A stretch of DNA of 37,089 nucleotides from Gnetum montanum (Eukaryota; Streptophyta; Gnetopsida; Gnetales; Gnetaceae): positions 28,037 to 65,125 of the forward strand of contig MNCI01015000.1 in assembly GCA_015680685.1 (NCBI GenBank). The letters run 5' to 3'. This document shows positions 18,678-29,436 of this stretch, one piece after another (within the stretch, counting starts at the first letter, position 1; the number at the start of each line of letters is the position of its first letter). A program made the translations under genes and the position numbers. The notes below the pieces were generated by a model. The model was given only the letters and a program-made list of their open reading frames with translations, searched no databases and was not told the DNA's origin.

Positions 18678-19489
18678 ATTTCCCAGTGTTAGAGGAAGGG
18701 CTTAAACCTCTACTGAAATTTTGTGTCCAAATCCATTACCATTGTGATAGCATTGTTTATTATTATCGAAGCCTTGAAAACTTTTATTTGCAAGTTTCAT
18801 TTACACCATTTATTACCAAAACCCAACGTTGCCACGCATTATCCTATTACAACAAAAGCACAACATGGAAGTTGTAGGCATTTTGGTTTGTAGAATATTC
18901 ACAATAGTTGTGAATTTCAAGGCAAACGTTGGTTTTTTGTTTCAACCTTTACCCCCTTTTTACAACCAAATTTTTTAGTGAGGCTAGAATTGGTGGTTTT
19001 ACTACCCAAATCCTCACCTTCCTTGCTATGAATTTTTGCTAACAAAATCAGTGTTGATAGTCTTACCAAAATCCATTTTTTCTTCTTTTTAGTAAGAAAA
19101 TTTAACTTTTCCAAAAGAAAATCCCCTCCCACCAATGTTGCTAAGAAAAGTGTGGGGTTGCACATCTTAATTCCTTTCTTTTTCCTTTTCCTCCTTAGCA
19201 TTGGTGTGGCTACAATTTTAGTGTTGTTGGGGTTTTATATCCATCATTTTCCATTTTTTTGTAAAGGGTATACCCCCTTTGATAGTTATTTACAATTTAT
19301 AGCCTATAACCTGTTTTCAGCCATTTTTACCTTTTTAGCTTTCCATAAATTTCATTTGATGGAATTTGCACTTTTCATCCACCCATTTACATCTTATTAA
19401 GCCATTTTTAGTATTTCTAATAATGTATTTTCACTAGTCAACTATCCTACCCTTCAACTTCACCAACAAAGGGTCCAACCAACAAGTTG
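18678..19489 (+). other. Element E leader, no coding seen
   Basis: It begins ATTTCCCAGTGTTAGAGGAA, like the leader starts of A and B. T-rich tracts dominate 18930-19400. A minus-strand open stretch at 18917-19201 is Lys-rich, matches nothing I know, and I take it as chance. The gag N-terminus may start in the last 100 bp. Confidence 0.5.
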
Positions 19490-21505
19490 TAAGCATATAC
19501 TACTCCAAAGATCCTATTTTGATCGAATGTAGATAGTCTTTGCGGCTTAGGGGATGAAGTCTTGATTTCTAAATTATAAATGAAGATCATTATAACTTCA
19601 TATGTGCTAAGATTTAGGTCAACATGTTGATTACTTACATGGAAGCAGAAGCCAAGAGAGAGTTCAAGCTAATATGACATGATGAGAAGGAATGTATTTC
19701 TTTCCCATATGACCAGATACCTATTAATGAAACTCATGTGCATATGTTATCTCAATTAATTGAGATGAATGAAGTGGATGAGAAGGTTAGTTGAAATAAG
19801 CATCAAGAGGAGAAGGATGAGTTTAGGGGAGAATCCGAACATGAGAACATCCTAGGTGAATTGTTTCAATAAGCAACCCCCAAGGTCATAGTTCCTACCT
19901 TCACTTCCCTCCTCCATGGAATAGGTGTCACAATCCTCCATGCCATCTTACCTGATCATGTTTGGACCCAAAGTATTCATATCCATGCATAATTGATGCC
20001 ATAGTTCATCACATTCCACTTTTCTATGCCATTCACCACCTAGCCTTAGTTTGTATGATCATCTTTGGTGGTTGTCGCCAACACAAACCTGCTAATCACC
20101 TAGATGGGATTCACCATGGGACCCCAAGTAACCCAAGGGTTGCACATGCATTTCATCCCATTTTTGCCATAAATATTGGCATAAATTTCATTTTCTTGGT
20201 TGGGCATGTCCACTACCATGATGATGCAACCTCTCCCTTCAATGTTGCAATTGAATGTGAGGCCCCAGGATTCCAAAAAATATCATAGTCCTTTATGCAA
20301 AAACCACAAATAATAGGGGAACCTTAGGGCTTGGATCAACCCTTCCAAATTATTAGGACTTAATAAAGTAATTGAAAAGGCTCAAAGCCTCTACATCTCA
20401 AAGTGTTAAGATCATGGACTTTTACTAGGATGATCCCATTAGTCCTATGATCCCATCTTTAATGCTTCCTCCTTGTGTCCCCATCCCTTAGTTTATAAAG
20501 TACAATAGTGAAGATGATCCCAATGCTCACATAATAACTTTTAATTTGGGGTGCTTGTTGTTACAAGCTTGGCTGCATACATTCATGAGAATATTCCCTA
20601 TGTTCCTTACAGGAAAAGTGCTTAACTGGTACCATGCCCTACTGAGAGGATCTAGATCCCATCTTGAAGACTTGATTGCACAATTCATTAACCACTTCAA
20701 GTATAACTTAAAGCTTGATACCACCCTTGAACAGCTGATGAAGGTCAAGAAGGGACCTCTTAAACTAGTGTAGAAGTTCATCTAATGATGGAACAAACTT
20801 CTTAACAAGATATTGGAACCTATAGCTGAAACCCATCTTTTGGCTATATTCAAGGGGGTAGTTAACGATTTCATCAAGTCTAAACTATACTACCTTGATC
20901 CATAGTCACTCAGTCAAGCATTCTCCCAAACTAAGAACATAGAGGATGTTGCAGAGACTAGCCATGACCCTATCTACATGGCATATAAGAATCAACACAT
21001 GTGAAGGGATAGGAAGAGAGGTAAGAAAAATAATGTGGCTATAGCAATGGTAGCAAAGGAAACTAAAACAACTAAATATGGGTAGAGAAAAAGTTAGCCT
21101 AGGGTCTCTACTAACAACCAAAACAACTAGCCTTTAACATCTAGGGCCACAACATCGACTACCCCTAGATCCAACTTCAAGTGGAAAGATAGGAATAAAT
21201 ACACTAGGCTACCTTCAAAGGCATCTAAAATTTTAGATCTATAATTTAAGAGTGGAAGGATCCAATACAAGCAGATGACTAAAATTTCTTGCAAAAAGCA
21301 TGAGAGGCTATGTGAGATAGCCAAGGACCTCACTCGAGCAGCTAAAGATGATCTTCAAATATCCAAGTATTTCAAGCTCGACTGCTTCTCCCACTATCAT
21401 CAATTTCTTGGTCACAACACTAACTTTTATCACATGTTGAAGGATGATCTACATAAGATGATAAATAGGGGTGAGTTGGTTCTAGGTGCTTCTAACCCTA
21501 TCTAA
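19490..21505 (+). pseudogene. gag: Element E gag
   Basis: Blocks align to A in order: HYNFICAKI (near 19580), a charged stretch KREFKLI (near 19660), a variable His/Pro region, the capsid core LLLQAWLHTFMRIFPMFLTG with LNWYHALL (20546-20773), AFSQTKNIEDVAETSHDP, a basic stretch, and YFKLDCFSHYHQFLGHNTNF followed by LKDDLHKMINRGEL. From 20546 to 21745 a single frame holds, broken only by stops. In the zinc knuckle the first Cys is Ser and the last is Tyr, so it could no longer hold zinc. The start is unclear. Confidence 0.78.
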
Positions 21506-21541
21506 CCTTTGAACCAATTGATGCATGTGTAAAAGGACTCA

Positions 21542-22185
21542 TTGAATGCCAACAATAGCTTATACATCATATCGACATTCAATGCTAATGATAACCAAAG
21601 GTTTGCAAGGGAACTATTCATGATTCAAGTACATCCTTGTAATGAAAGGGTATCTTTATCTTTTAGTAGCTCAAGATTAGCTTTTGTTGTGAGGATACCC
21701 TTGCAAATGTCCCTCAAAGAGCCCTTCATCATCAGGGTACCCTAGCTGGCCACAACCCAATCAACCTCTATAATTGTACAATGATCCCTTGTGGGAGTTA
21801 ATGGTACAACCTCTTTCTTTCAAACAACCAATGATAGCCAAAGGACCTTAACCAAGTAGAGGAAGAAGCCTAAGCAAAAGCCTAACAACAAGATTGACAA
21901 GCAGGCTAAGGTAAGGAAGGAAGTGGATCCATTGAAGTCCACTTCTATATCCTTAGTACCCATAACCTCCACAACCTAAGATGCTTTAACAAGTAAAGCA
22001 TACGAGGAATCTAAGAGCCAAGGAAGAGGAAAAGAGAAGAAGTGAAGGAGGTTAATTGAGGTATGTATTCTGGAATGCATGAAGGAGGTTAAGCAGAACT
22101 AGGGTGACAAGCCCATGGCTAATAACAAAAACTTCCTAAGTTCGGTGGAGAAAGTCAAGCAGTCTTTTTTTAAAAAAAAATAACC
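21542..22185 (+). pseudogene. Element E gag-protease linker
   Basis: Three motif copies are visible: ELFMIQVHP (near 21617), LAFVVRIPL (near 21676) and EPFIIRVP followed by a stop (near 21719). A basic Lys/Gln-rich stretch follows (21855-21930), then Ser/Thr-rich sequence. The frame shifts once before protease. Confidence 0.6.
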
Positions 22186-22488
22186 TTGATCCTATATGAC
22201 TTGATCATGACTTCTACTACACATCATGAATCATTGGTCAAGATGTTGACTTCTATTTCCATTGGCGAGGATATTCTTACTAACAAAGAATCCATCCACG
22301 TGATGATGGTGCCTTCTTCACCTAAGGAGATAAAGTCAACATTGCTAGCATTTCATGATAGAGAAATTAAAACCAGTCCCAAAAATGGTGGTAACCAAGG
22401 CCCCTCTTTTCATCATAATCCAAGTGGGATAATACAAGGTGCATTGGGTGCATGTAGATGATGGAGCTATGATGAATGTAATCCCATG
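22186..22488 (+). pseudogene. Element E protease start, cut by element D
   Basis: It reads LIMTSTTHHESLVKMLTSIS and SIHVMM in one frame, then, after a one-step frameshift near 22400, VHWVHVDDGAMMNVIP in another. The catalytic Asp of the DDGA motif is present. Homology to A and B stops after NVIP at about 22486, exactly where a TGTTGGCAC sequence begins. Confidence 0.82.
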
Positions 22489-24457
22489 TGTTGGCACATT
22501 TTTGGCCATTTTATGGAGTAGGAATATTAAATCAACAAATATGACAATTTCCTTTTAAAATATAAGGATAAAAGGATATGCACTTCAGGACTATGAGTAA
22601 CATTTCATATCTAAGTTTGAGGTAAATAATCTATTTAGTGCTACTCTTTTTAATATGGTTGTTATTTATTCATATGGAATTTTAATTGGGAGTATGAGAT
22701 AGATTACTTTTCTAGTTCTTAGTTTTTGAGTTCTAATAGATACTATAGGCAATCAACATTTTCTTTTCTTGACGATAAGTCCATCACACAAGATGAGCCT
22801 ATTATAAGGTCAATATGTTTGAGTTTTGGTGAAAACAATTAATCTCAAATGTACATTTGACACAGTAACCCATAGCTAAGAGATTGATGATTAGACTATT
22901 TAAAGTTTGGGAAATGCATTGTAATGATACCATGAGAAATCCTCTATAATATTTTTGATTTGGAAAATGGAAAAATAGTTGAACAAGGCTAGCTATTATT
23001 ATGAAATTGTATTCTAAGTTATTGGAGTAGCAACAAAAATCAAAATTAAAATTCTTGCCCTAAGAAAGAACAAAAAGGATTAACGTAGCCTCCTATGTTT
23101 CTACTACTAAGGACACTAGGCTCATCATTTTTCATTGCACCATTGGATGCATTTTCTTACTACCTAAGATGAATTCCATGAGAAATTAGTTACTACAATG
23201 TATTAAGACACAAACATATCTAGATTATGTTCTAATGAAATGTGGCAGTTTAAAGGTAAACAAAGCATCCAATGGTAATAGGGGTAAAGAATTAATGTTG
23301 AGGTGAGTGACCAAAGTTCAGTACGTGATATTTTCTACTTGGATTTTTGCTATATGCAACATTTTTTCAAACAAAAATAATGAATCTTTACCGGTTACCC
23401 TATATTATGGCTGTTCCCTACAAACACATCATAAGCAACAAAATTTTCTACTCACCTATGCACAAAGAAACTTACAATGATAATTGTGATGTTCAAGTAG
23501 AAACAAACAACCCTAGTATGTGATACCATTAGCAACAAGGATGAGGTAAGGCTAGAAATGCAAAAGGATGAACTAACAACTCAATGGTGGTTTAATCCAC
23601 CCTAAAGAGGGTTAACTACAAACCCTAAAAAATAACTTGGGTAAACCAAAAAATTAAATAAATAGTCCCAATATCAATGTTGATAGCAATGGTAGAGGTA
23701 GCATTGACACAAGAGATCATGATGGCTAAAAAAATTGTTACAAACTTCCAATAGTAACAAAACTACGAGTAGCAGTAGTTGCTAGATGGGAACAAGCTAA
23801 AAGGTGGAGCTTGAAGAATTTCTTAGTAACTTTGCAATTGACAGAACATGGATTAATGCTCTATGGATTCCAAATAAGGCTTTTCTCTAAACATGTGTCT
23901 TTTCATCATTGTGACATCATCTCTGCACTGATTCTATGCCAATGGACAAGAAAGAAATGGCAACATGATAGCTACAAACCCTCGTGCTCATACTACACTG
24001 GAGAAAATCACATTTCATGTTTAAGTTAAAGGATTGGGTGGAACATAATTATAAACATTTTATATATTATTATGATGGCCACAAAGTTATAATATAAGTT
24101 TGGAAAAGTAATACATGTACATGTGACAAGGTTATGATTTAGAAAGGGGGATCTATAGATCTTTATTTATTTGAAGCAAAATTTCCCATAAAGCTACTAT
24201 AAGAGCATAACTAAATCTCCTAAATGTTTGCATTTAAAAGGACACATTCCAATTAAGGAATGTATTTCTCCAATTTTTGTAACTTCTTATGGTAACCTCT
24301 ATGATATTTGTTACTAAGAAAACACTTGACAATCATAGCTCAAATTTCTAATAATTTCCATGGAAGTTATAACTTCTACGGTGGTTACAAATTAATATTC
24401 CTAGATATTTGTAATACCCTAAACCTCTCATGATTATTGTAACTATCCTAAGGTCAC

Positions 24458-24465
24458 TATAAAAG
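24458..24465 (+). promoter_or_regulatory. TATA box of element D LTR
   Basis: GTCACTATAAAAGGACC holds TATAAAAG, a good plant TATA box, in the middle of the putative LTR and on the same strand as D's genes. A start site near 24490 is inferred. Confidence 0.55.
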
Positions 24466-25587
24466 GACCTTCAAAGGTAGAATTAAGGGAATAATTTTGG
24501 GAAAAAGGCAATTGAAGATTATTTGTAAGATGGCTTGCTAAAGATATCAATTTGGCTGCATTATTTTAAAAAATGTGAGTTCATTTCTTCTCATTTTGTT
24601 TTAGTTACTGAGCTAATGGTTTAGATAGTATCATGCTTCACATTTAATTTTGGAATTTTTTCCTAGGTTGCTTTTATAGCTCTATTTTTGTGAAATATTA
24701 GACTTCTATTAAGATTTACCATAATAGAGCTTATGTTTTTGAAAAGCCTATAAAGAAATTTAATATTAATGTCTTAACAAAAGTGCCTAGTTTGAGCATA
24801 GAGGATCTAGAAAAATCTTTGGTATTTTGAGATGATTGAAATAGCTTCCTTATTTTAAAGTGTACAACCTTGGTATTTGAATCCTAAAATTGTCAGATTT
24901 TTTGAAGGCTCTATCGAATGCAATTTATGTTAACTATTAATTGCCAAAATAAAGACTTGTACTTTGTCGTTTATACAACATTTTTTATAGTATAATGAGA
25001 TTTTCTTTACAAAATTACTTGTTTAGCTTTACTATGAATTTGTAGTTAGATTGAATTGAAATAGCTTTATTATGAATTGTTTTCTTATGTCAATTTATCA
25101 TGCCTAAATATTTGAGATTTCACACAAATCTTCTTTCTTTCCTTTTTGTTTCTAACTTCATTAAATCTCTCTCTATTTCTAGTTTTCTTGTGGAATTTTC
25201 TCTTTGGGGGAAATTAGGAATAGATTGGTAGAATTTTGTTTTTGTAAAATTTTATTTATTACAAGTAACATACTATAGGGACCATATAGAGTAAGTGATT
25301 AGACAAAATAGGAATCTTCAATGACTCACAATATTTGACAAATTTAGTTGAATTTCTTTTATGACAGCCAATTATAGTTTCATACACAACCCAACTATTT
25401 TAATATTCACAACAACAAACACATAGTCATGTTGAGTTTGTTTCATAACCATTGAATCTATTTGGAGGTATCTAGGCCTTGGTGTTGCCAAAGACTAGTA
25501 AGCATCTAAATCCTATTTGAAGAACACCTTTGATCTCGTGACTTTGAAGGTCATGAGATCAAAGGCCATTAATGTTGGTGGTTCCAA

Positions 25588-25790
25588 GCAGTCACCAATA
25601 GTTCTTTTGGTGCTAGAAGGAGGACAAGAAAATTTATCACCTACATTCATAAGTTATTAGTTTATTCAAGGAGCTTTATAGTCCTAGTGCTACAATAGTT
25701 CTTTTTGCACTAGAAGGAAGGCTTGAAATTTGTCCTTTAAGTTCATAAGCCTGATAGTCCTAGCACACCAATAGTTCTTTCATTGTTAGG
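25588..25790. repeat. Three-copy repeat in element D leader
   Basis: CAATAGTTCTTTT.GC.CTAG, usually followed by AAGGA, recurs near 25596, 25694 and 25766 (about 98 and 72 bp apart), with TTCATAAG and TAGTCCTAG between. It lies directly before gag. Confidence 0.6.
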
Positions 25791-25825
25791 ATGGCTTTAA
25801 AATAATTATATACAATTTTTAGTTA

Positions 25826-27085
25826 ATGACCAAACAGATTAATAGTTTGGAAGATTTCAAAGGTTCCAATGATATTATTGATTTTAAGACTAATTACTCA
25901 TCAGAAGAAGAATAGAAGAAGGTTCTTGAATTTGAAACAAGTAGTGGAATAAAGTCTAGAAGGATAACAATATTAGCTTTTCTATTTTGTTTATTAGTCT
26001 ATAAGAGAAGATCAAAGAGATATAAGAGTTTATTAATCAAAAGGAATTCTAATAGGATGGAAAAATCCTTGGCAAAGAGCTACATCATTAGCATTTCAAA
26101 ACTACAATGATATGCCTAAGGCAGTTTATAAATATTTGCCTTAGTCTTTTATTCCTAGAAAATCTTATTTGGTTGAAGAATACATTCATCTATTTGAGCT
26201 AGCTTTATCTCATGCAAATATTCAACATCAAGATAAAGCTTGTAGGTTGTTTGTGGAAAATTTAAAATATATGGCTCAAATTTATTATTTAAACTTGTCA
26301 AGCAATAGTATCAAAAGTTGGGATGATTTGAAAAGTGTTTTATTATCCCAATTTGGCAATCAATTAGATCAACAACAACTGTACTATGAGCTAGTGCAAG
26401 CTAAGAAAGGAGTTAAAGAGTCAGTTAGAAATTTCAACATTAAGTTTCAATGAATTTGTGGGCTTTTTCAAACACAATATATACCATTAGATGAAATGCT
26501 TAGAGATACCTATTTTAAGGCAATGAATCCCAATATTTAAATTTGGTTGAGAAGAACTCCAAACTTGCTAACATTGAATGACTACTTTAGTGAAGTTATA
26601 CAATTAGAAAAATAACTAAACTTGAATCATGAAGAGATTGTTACAACTCAAAAAAAAGAGAAGAGAAGAAGATGATTCCTATGTAAGATTTTGCTTAATT
26701 TAAAGCATTACCAAAGCCATATCATGTTAAGGTAGAGAAAGAGTTAGAAAGCAGAGAATTTGAAAAAGGGTAGCTAATGAGAGACTTGTCCAACAAAATA
26801 GTGAAACTAGAGAAAGCTTTAGTGAAAGTAAGATCAAGAAAGAAAAGAAAAATAGAAAATACAAGAATAAAGGTACTAAGTTAGTAGAATATGAGGATGA
26901 AAGTGATCTTGTTATGTATAAGTTCCTTGATATTGAATTTGATAATGAATTATCTAGTGTTTATTCTGCAAGAAATTCTTCTAATAATGGATCTAGTGAT
27001 ACTTCTTCTCTATCAAGTTTTGAAGAGGATATATCCTTAGATGAAGAGTGTAACCACAATGAGAAAAATAGATATAATCTTTGAT
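25826..27085 (+). pseudogene. gag: Element D gag
   Basis: ATG at 25826 opens MTKQINSLEDFKG and runs to a stop at the position of a conserved Trp (SSEEE-stop). The best stretch, 26169-26453, reads SYLVEEYIHLFELALSHANI, then WDDLKSVLLSQFGN and LDQQQLYYELVQAKKGVKES, the plant gag capsid pattern. Further on come a Lys-rich region and an acidic, Ser-rich tail (EYEDESDLV, SSLSSFEEDIS, 26890-27050). No CCHC knuckle was seen. Several stops and frame changes occur. The sequence is distinct from gag of A, B and E. Confidence 0.75.
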
Positions 27086-27417
27086 CAAAAGAAATATTAA
27101 CTACTTCCAAGCCTCCAAACATTATTTCTAATCCATAGAAGAGAGAAAAATAAAAGCAAAGAAGATCAAGTAGAGTAGAGTACTCAAACTTTTGATAAAT
27201 GGATGAACAAAGTAGGCTTTTATGGAGATGGAGAATATGATTTAATTAAATATCTTAAGCATGTAATATCCAATATTAGTATGTATCAATTGTTACATAT
27301 GGGATATCAGCAAAGAAAAGCTTTAGAGTCCAGTAAAAGTAAAAACAGAGTTGGAGAGTCAAAGTTAAGTTATGTGTGAAACATTAATAAGACAATAAAA
27401 ACTAGCTATGATTGTAC

Positions 27418-27740
27418 TCTTAATAAAGAAGCTCCTTCTTTTCTTTTGATAATGAAGTTAAAGGATAAATATCTTCACAATTTGTTGGTTGATTTTAGAG
27501 CTACATCTACTATCATGTTATTGTCTATATGCAAAAAACTTGGTTGGACTCTTGAACAATCCAACAAAAAGATTGTTTAAGTGGACAAAAGTTGAGTGAA
27601 GATTGTGGGTTAGTTATCCAATGTTCTATTAGAAATCACTTCTAAACCTCGTATCAAAAATAGAATAACGATTCAAGTGGCAAAAAAACTAGATTTACAT
27701 AGCCTTTTATTAAGTAGAAGTTGAAGTAAGAATTTCTTAG
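27418..27740 (+). pseudogene. Element D aspartic protease
   Basis: NKEAPSFLLIMKLKDKYLHN then LLVDFRATSTIMLLSICKKL is a retropepsin start: hydrophobic strand, active-site Asp and flap lead-in. The usual Gly after the Asp-Ser or Asp-Thr pair is Arg here (DFRAT). About 75 residues on, GYISMNYSHMWLPWKG is seen, a block I associate with certain plant gypsy-like proteins in which protease is followed by aRH (recall, not checked). Four stops break the frame. Confidence 0.75.
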
Positions 27741-27924
27741 GCTACATATCAATGAATTACTCACATATGTGGCTACCTTGGAAAGGAGAGCCAAGTTAAA
27801 TATACATCTATAGTAAGCCTTTGATGAATGAAAACATTATCTCAAATGGAAAAAAGGTCTTTGAAACCAAAATTTGCACATTTCAAGAAGTTGGTAACTT
27901 TGAAGAAAAATAATCTCAAGGTGA

Positions 27925-28475
27925 GAGCAAATGGGAACTATTCTTTGATGATTCTTGTAATTCTAAAGGTGTAGGAGCTAGAGTAGTTTTAGTAAAAGAT
28001 GATTCCCCAAAAATATTCAAGGCAATTCATCTATCTTTCCCTTGTACTAACAACAAGGTTGAATATGAATCCCTGAGTATTGAAAATAAAAATAATATTG
28101 GAAAAATAAATCAAGGTAATCACCATAAAGAGATACTCAATATTAGTTTGTGAATAGATTAAAGGTAATTGTGTAGTAAAAATATCATTCTTGCAATCTA
28201 ATAAAATTTTTTTTTATAAAATGTTGAATTAATTTGATCAATATTAAATATAACATATAGGTAAGAAGGATAATTATATAGTAGATGATTTGGAAAAGGT
28301 AGCTTCAACATTAGATGTAAAAGGGATTGAAAGTTATGAAGGTGTAATAGTTGAGAAAGAACATAAGCTATTAGTACCAAATAACATAAAGCATTTACAA
28401 GTATTCAAAGATGATGATAAATTGCTTAGATTCTTGATAAATAGACAAGAATTTAAAAGTCAAGTCATACCTTAA
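27925..28475 (+). pseudogene. Element D archaeal-type RNase H and tail
   Basis: WELFFDDSCNSKGVGARVVL carries the first catalytic Asp (FFDDS for FFDGS), and LSFPCTNNKVEYESL the Glu. After a frame change, RDTQY and VNRLKGNC mark the third motif, and KKDNYIVDDLEKVAS the last Asp. A tail from 28321 (VPNNIKHLQVFKDDDKLLRF) ends at a stop at 28473. The domain type is the same as A's second RNase H, but the gene around it differs: no RT before and no integrase after. Frameshifts near 28080-28200 mean it is dead here. Confidence 0.72.
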
Positions 28476-28599
28476 AAAGTTTTAAGGTTTAAGGAAAATT
28501 CTATTGCCAAAAAGCCATGTTTCTAGTGGTAATAATCTTAGGCATTGTAATATGAGGTCATGGTTCAATTCTTCTAGGAAGAACTAAGTTATACAAAGG

Positions 28600-29436
28600 A
28601 AAAAAAACATCATAAAAGGAATTATAATACTAGATCCAAGGGGTGTTAGTGGATATAAGTACAAGATTTCAATTCTAGTTTCAAAACCAATGCATGGATT
28701 TAACATGTGTAAAGCAAATGACAATAGCAATGCATAGAAAATCCACAAAAAAAAATAGAAAGAATGAAACTACATAGAAAACTCATTTTTTATAGGAAAT
28801 AAATGATATTTTAGTTCATTTTTAACATATAAACTTTATATGCTAATTTTATATTTTTTCAAAATGAATTTTTATAAGTTTGATTACTATTTTTTAATCT
28901 AAATAATACACATAAGATCCAAAACTCATAACTCATACAAGTGAACTTTAAAATAAAAACTGCTTAAAATCTTAACATGCATGCCATGCCTTTTACTTAA
29001 TCACATGCAAAACATGAATCCAAAATTTATCTAGTATAGTCACATAAATACATATACATAAACTCTAAAATAATTCATAAAGAATAAATACCTACTAAAC
29101 TAGAGTTATTATCCCTAATCCTCCATCCCTACTAGTTATAATACTTTTTTAACATATCATATATCATCAGTGTATATAATTATGTCATGTGATCATAAAT
29201 GGAACATAAAAATCACATATTCTATATTATTATAAACTATTATAAAAATTTCTAGTAACATATAATAACCAGTTGGATCCTTATCCTAGACATTTTCACA
29301 CATACACATAATAAAATATCACAATGTATTGAAGGATTCTATGGATGAGTAGTAGACTCTCTCTTCTTGGAAGATCTCAAGATATGTAGTCTGAATATCT
29401 ACCTCCACCTTCAATGCTTCCTCCTAGGATCCATGT
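28600..29436. other. AT-rich stretch, unassigned
   Basis: Very AT-rich sequence with many ATAA and TATA runs and no coding signal. It may be the 3' end of element D, an older flank, or part of an LTR I cannot recognise. The last 100 bp before C's LTR end are less AT-rich and hold a weak match to the leader start of A and B (CCTAGGAGGAAGC). Confidence 0.5.

Larger units (their letters stand above)
18466..22488 (+). mobile_element. Element E: same Tat-type family, plus strand, truncated by B and D
   Basis: In plus-strand order it has the last 212 bp of an LTR, a leader, gag (about 19490-21505), the linker and the start of protease, where element D interrupts it. The blocks align in order with A and B. 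It is the most heavily decayed of the three gag copies and, by nesting, the oldest. The rest of its LTR should lie left of B, outside the window, and its pol was not found. Confidence 0.78.
22489..25825 (+). repeat. Element D putative 5' LTR and leader
   Basis: The left edge is set by the break in E and a TG start (TGTTGGCACATTTTTGG). The TATA box lies about 2 kb in. The right end of the LTR is unknown; I guess between 25200 and 25300 from the lack of other signals. No second copy was seen further right to prove it is an LTR. A 72-codon plus-strand open stretch at 23811-24029 matches nothing I know and is probably chance. Confidence 0.4.
22489..28600 (+). mobile_element. Element D: gypsy-related element with gag, protease and aRH only
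   Basis: It starts with TGTTGGCACA inside E's protease, has a TATA box at 24458, a leader with repeats, gag from 25826, protease near 27418-27740 and an archaeal-type RNase H at 27925-28475. No RT, gypsy RNase H or integrase is present between protease and aRH (about 185 bp) or after it. The codons and gag sequence differ from A, B, C and E, so it is a separate family. The right end and 3' LTR could not be found. It may be a non-autonomous class or a deletion product. Confidence 0.65.

Noticed and set aside
18917-19201. Lys-rich 94-codon open frame on the minus strand
   Set aside because: It lies in E's leader, in T-rich DNA that gives Lys codons on the other strand; no motif or matching block in A or B.
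22489-25270. Direct proof of a D LTR pair
   Set aside because: I looked for the start TGTTGGCACATTTTTGG and the TATA region again between 28475 and 31000 and did not find a second copy, so the LTR call stays tentative.
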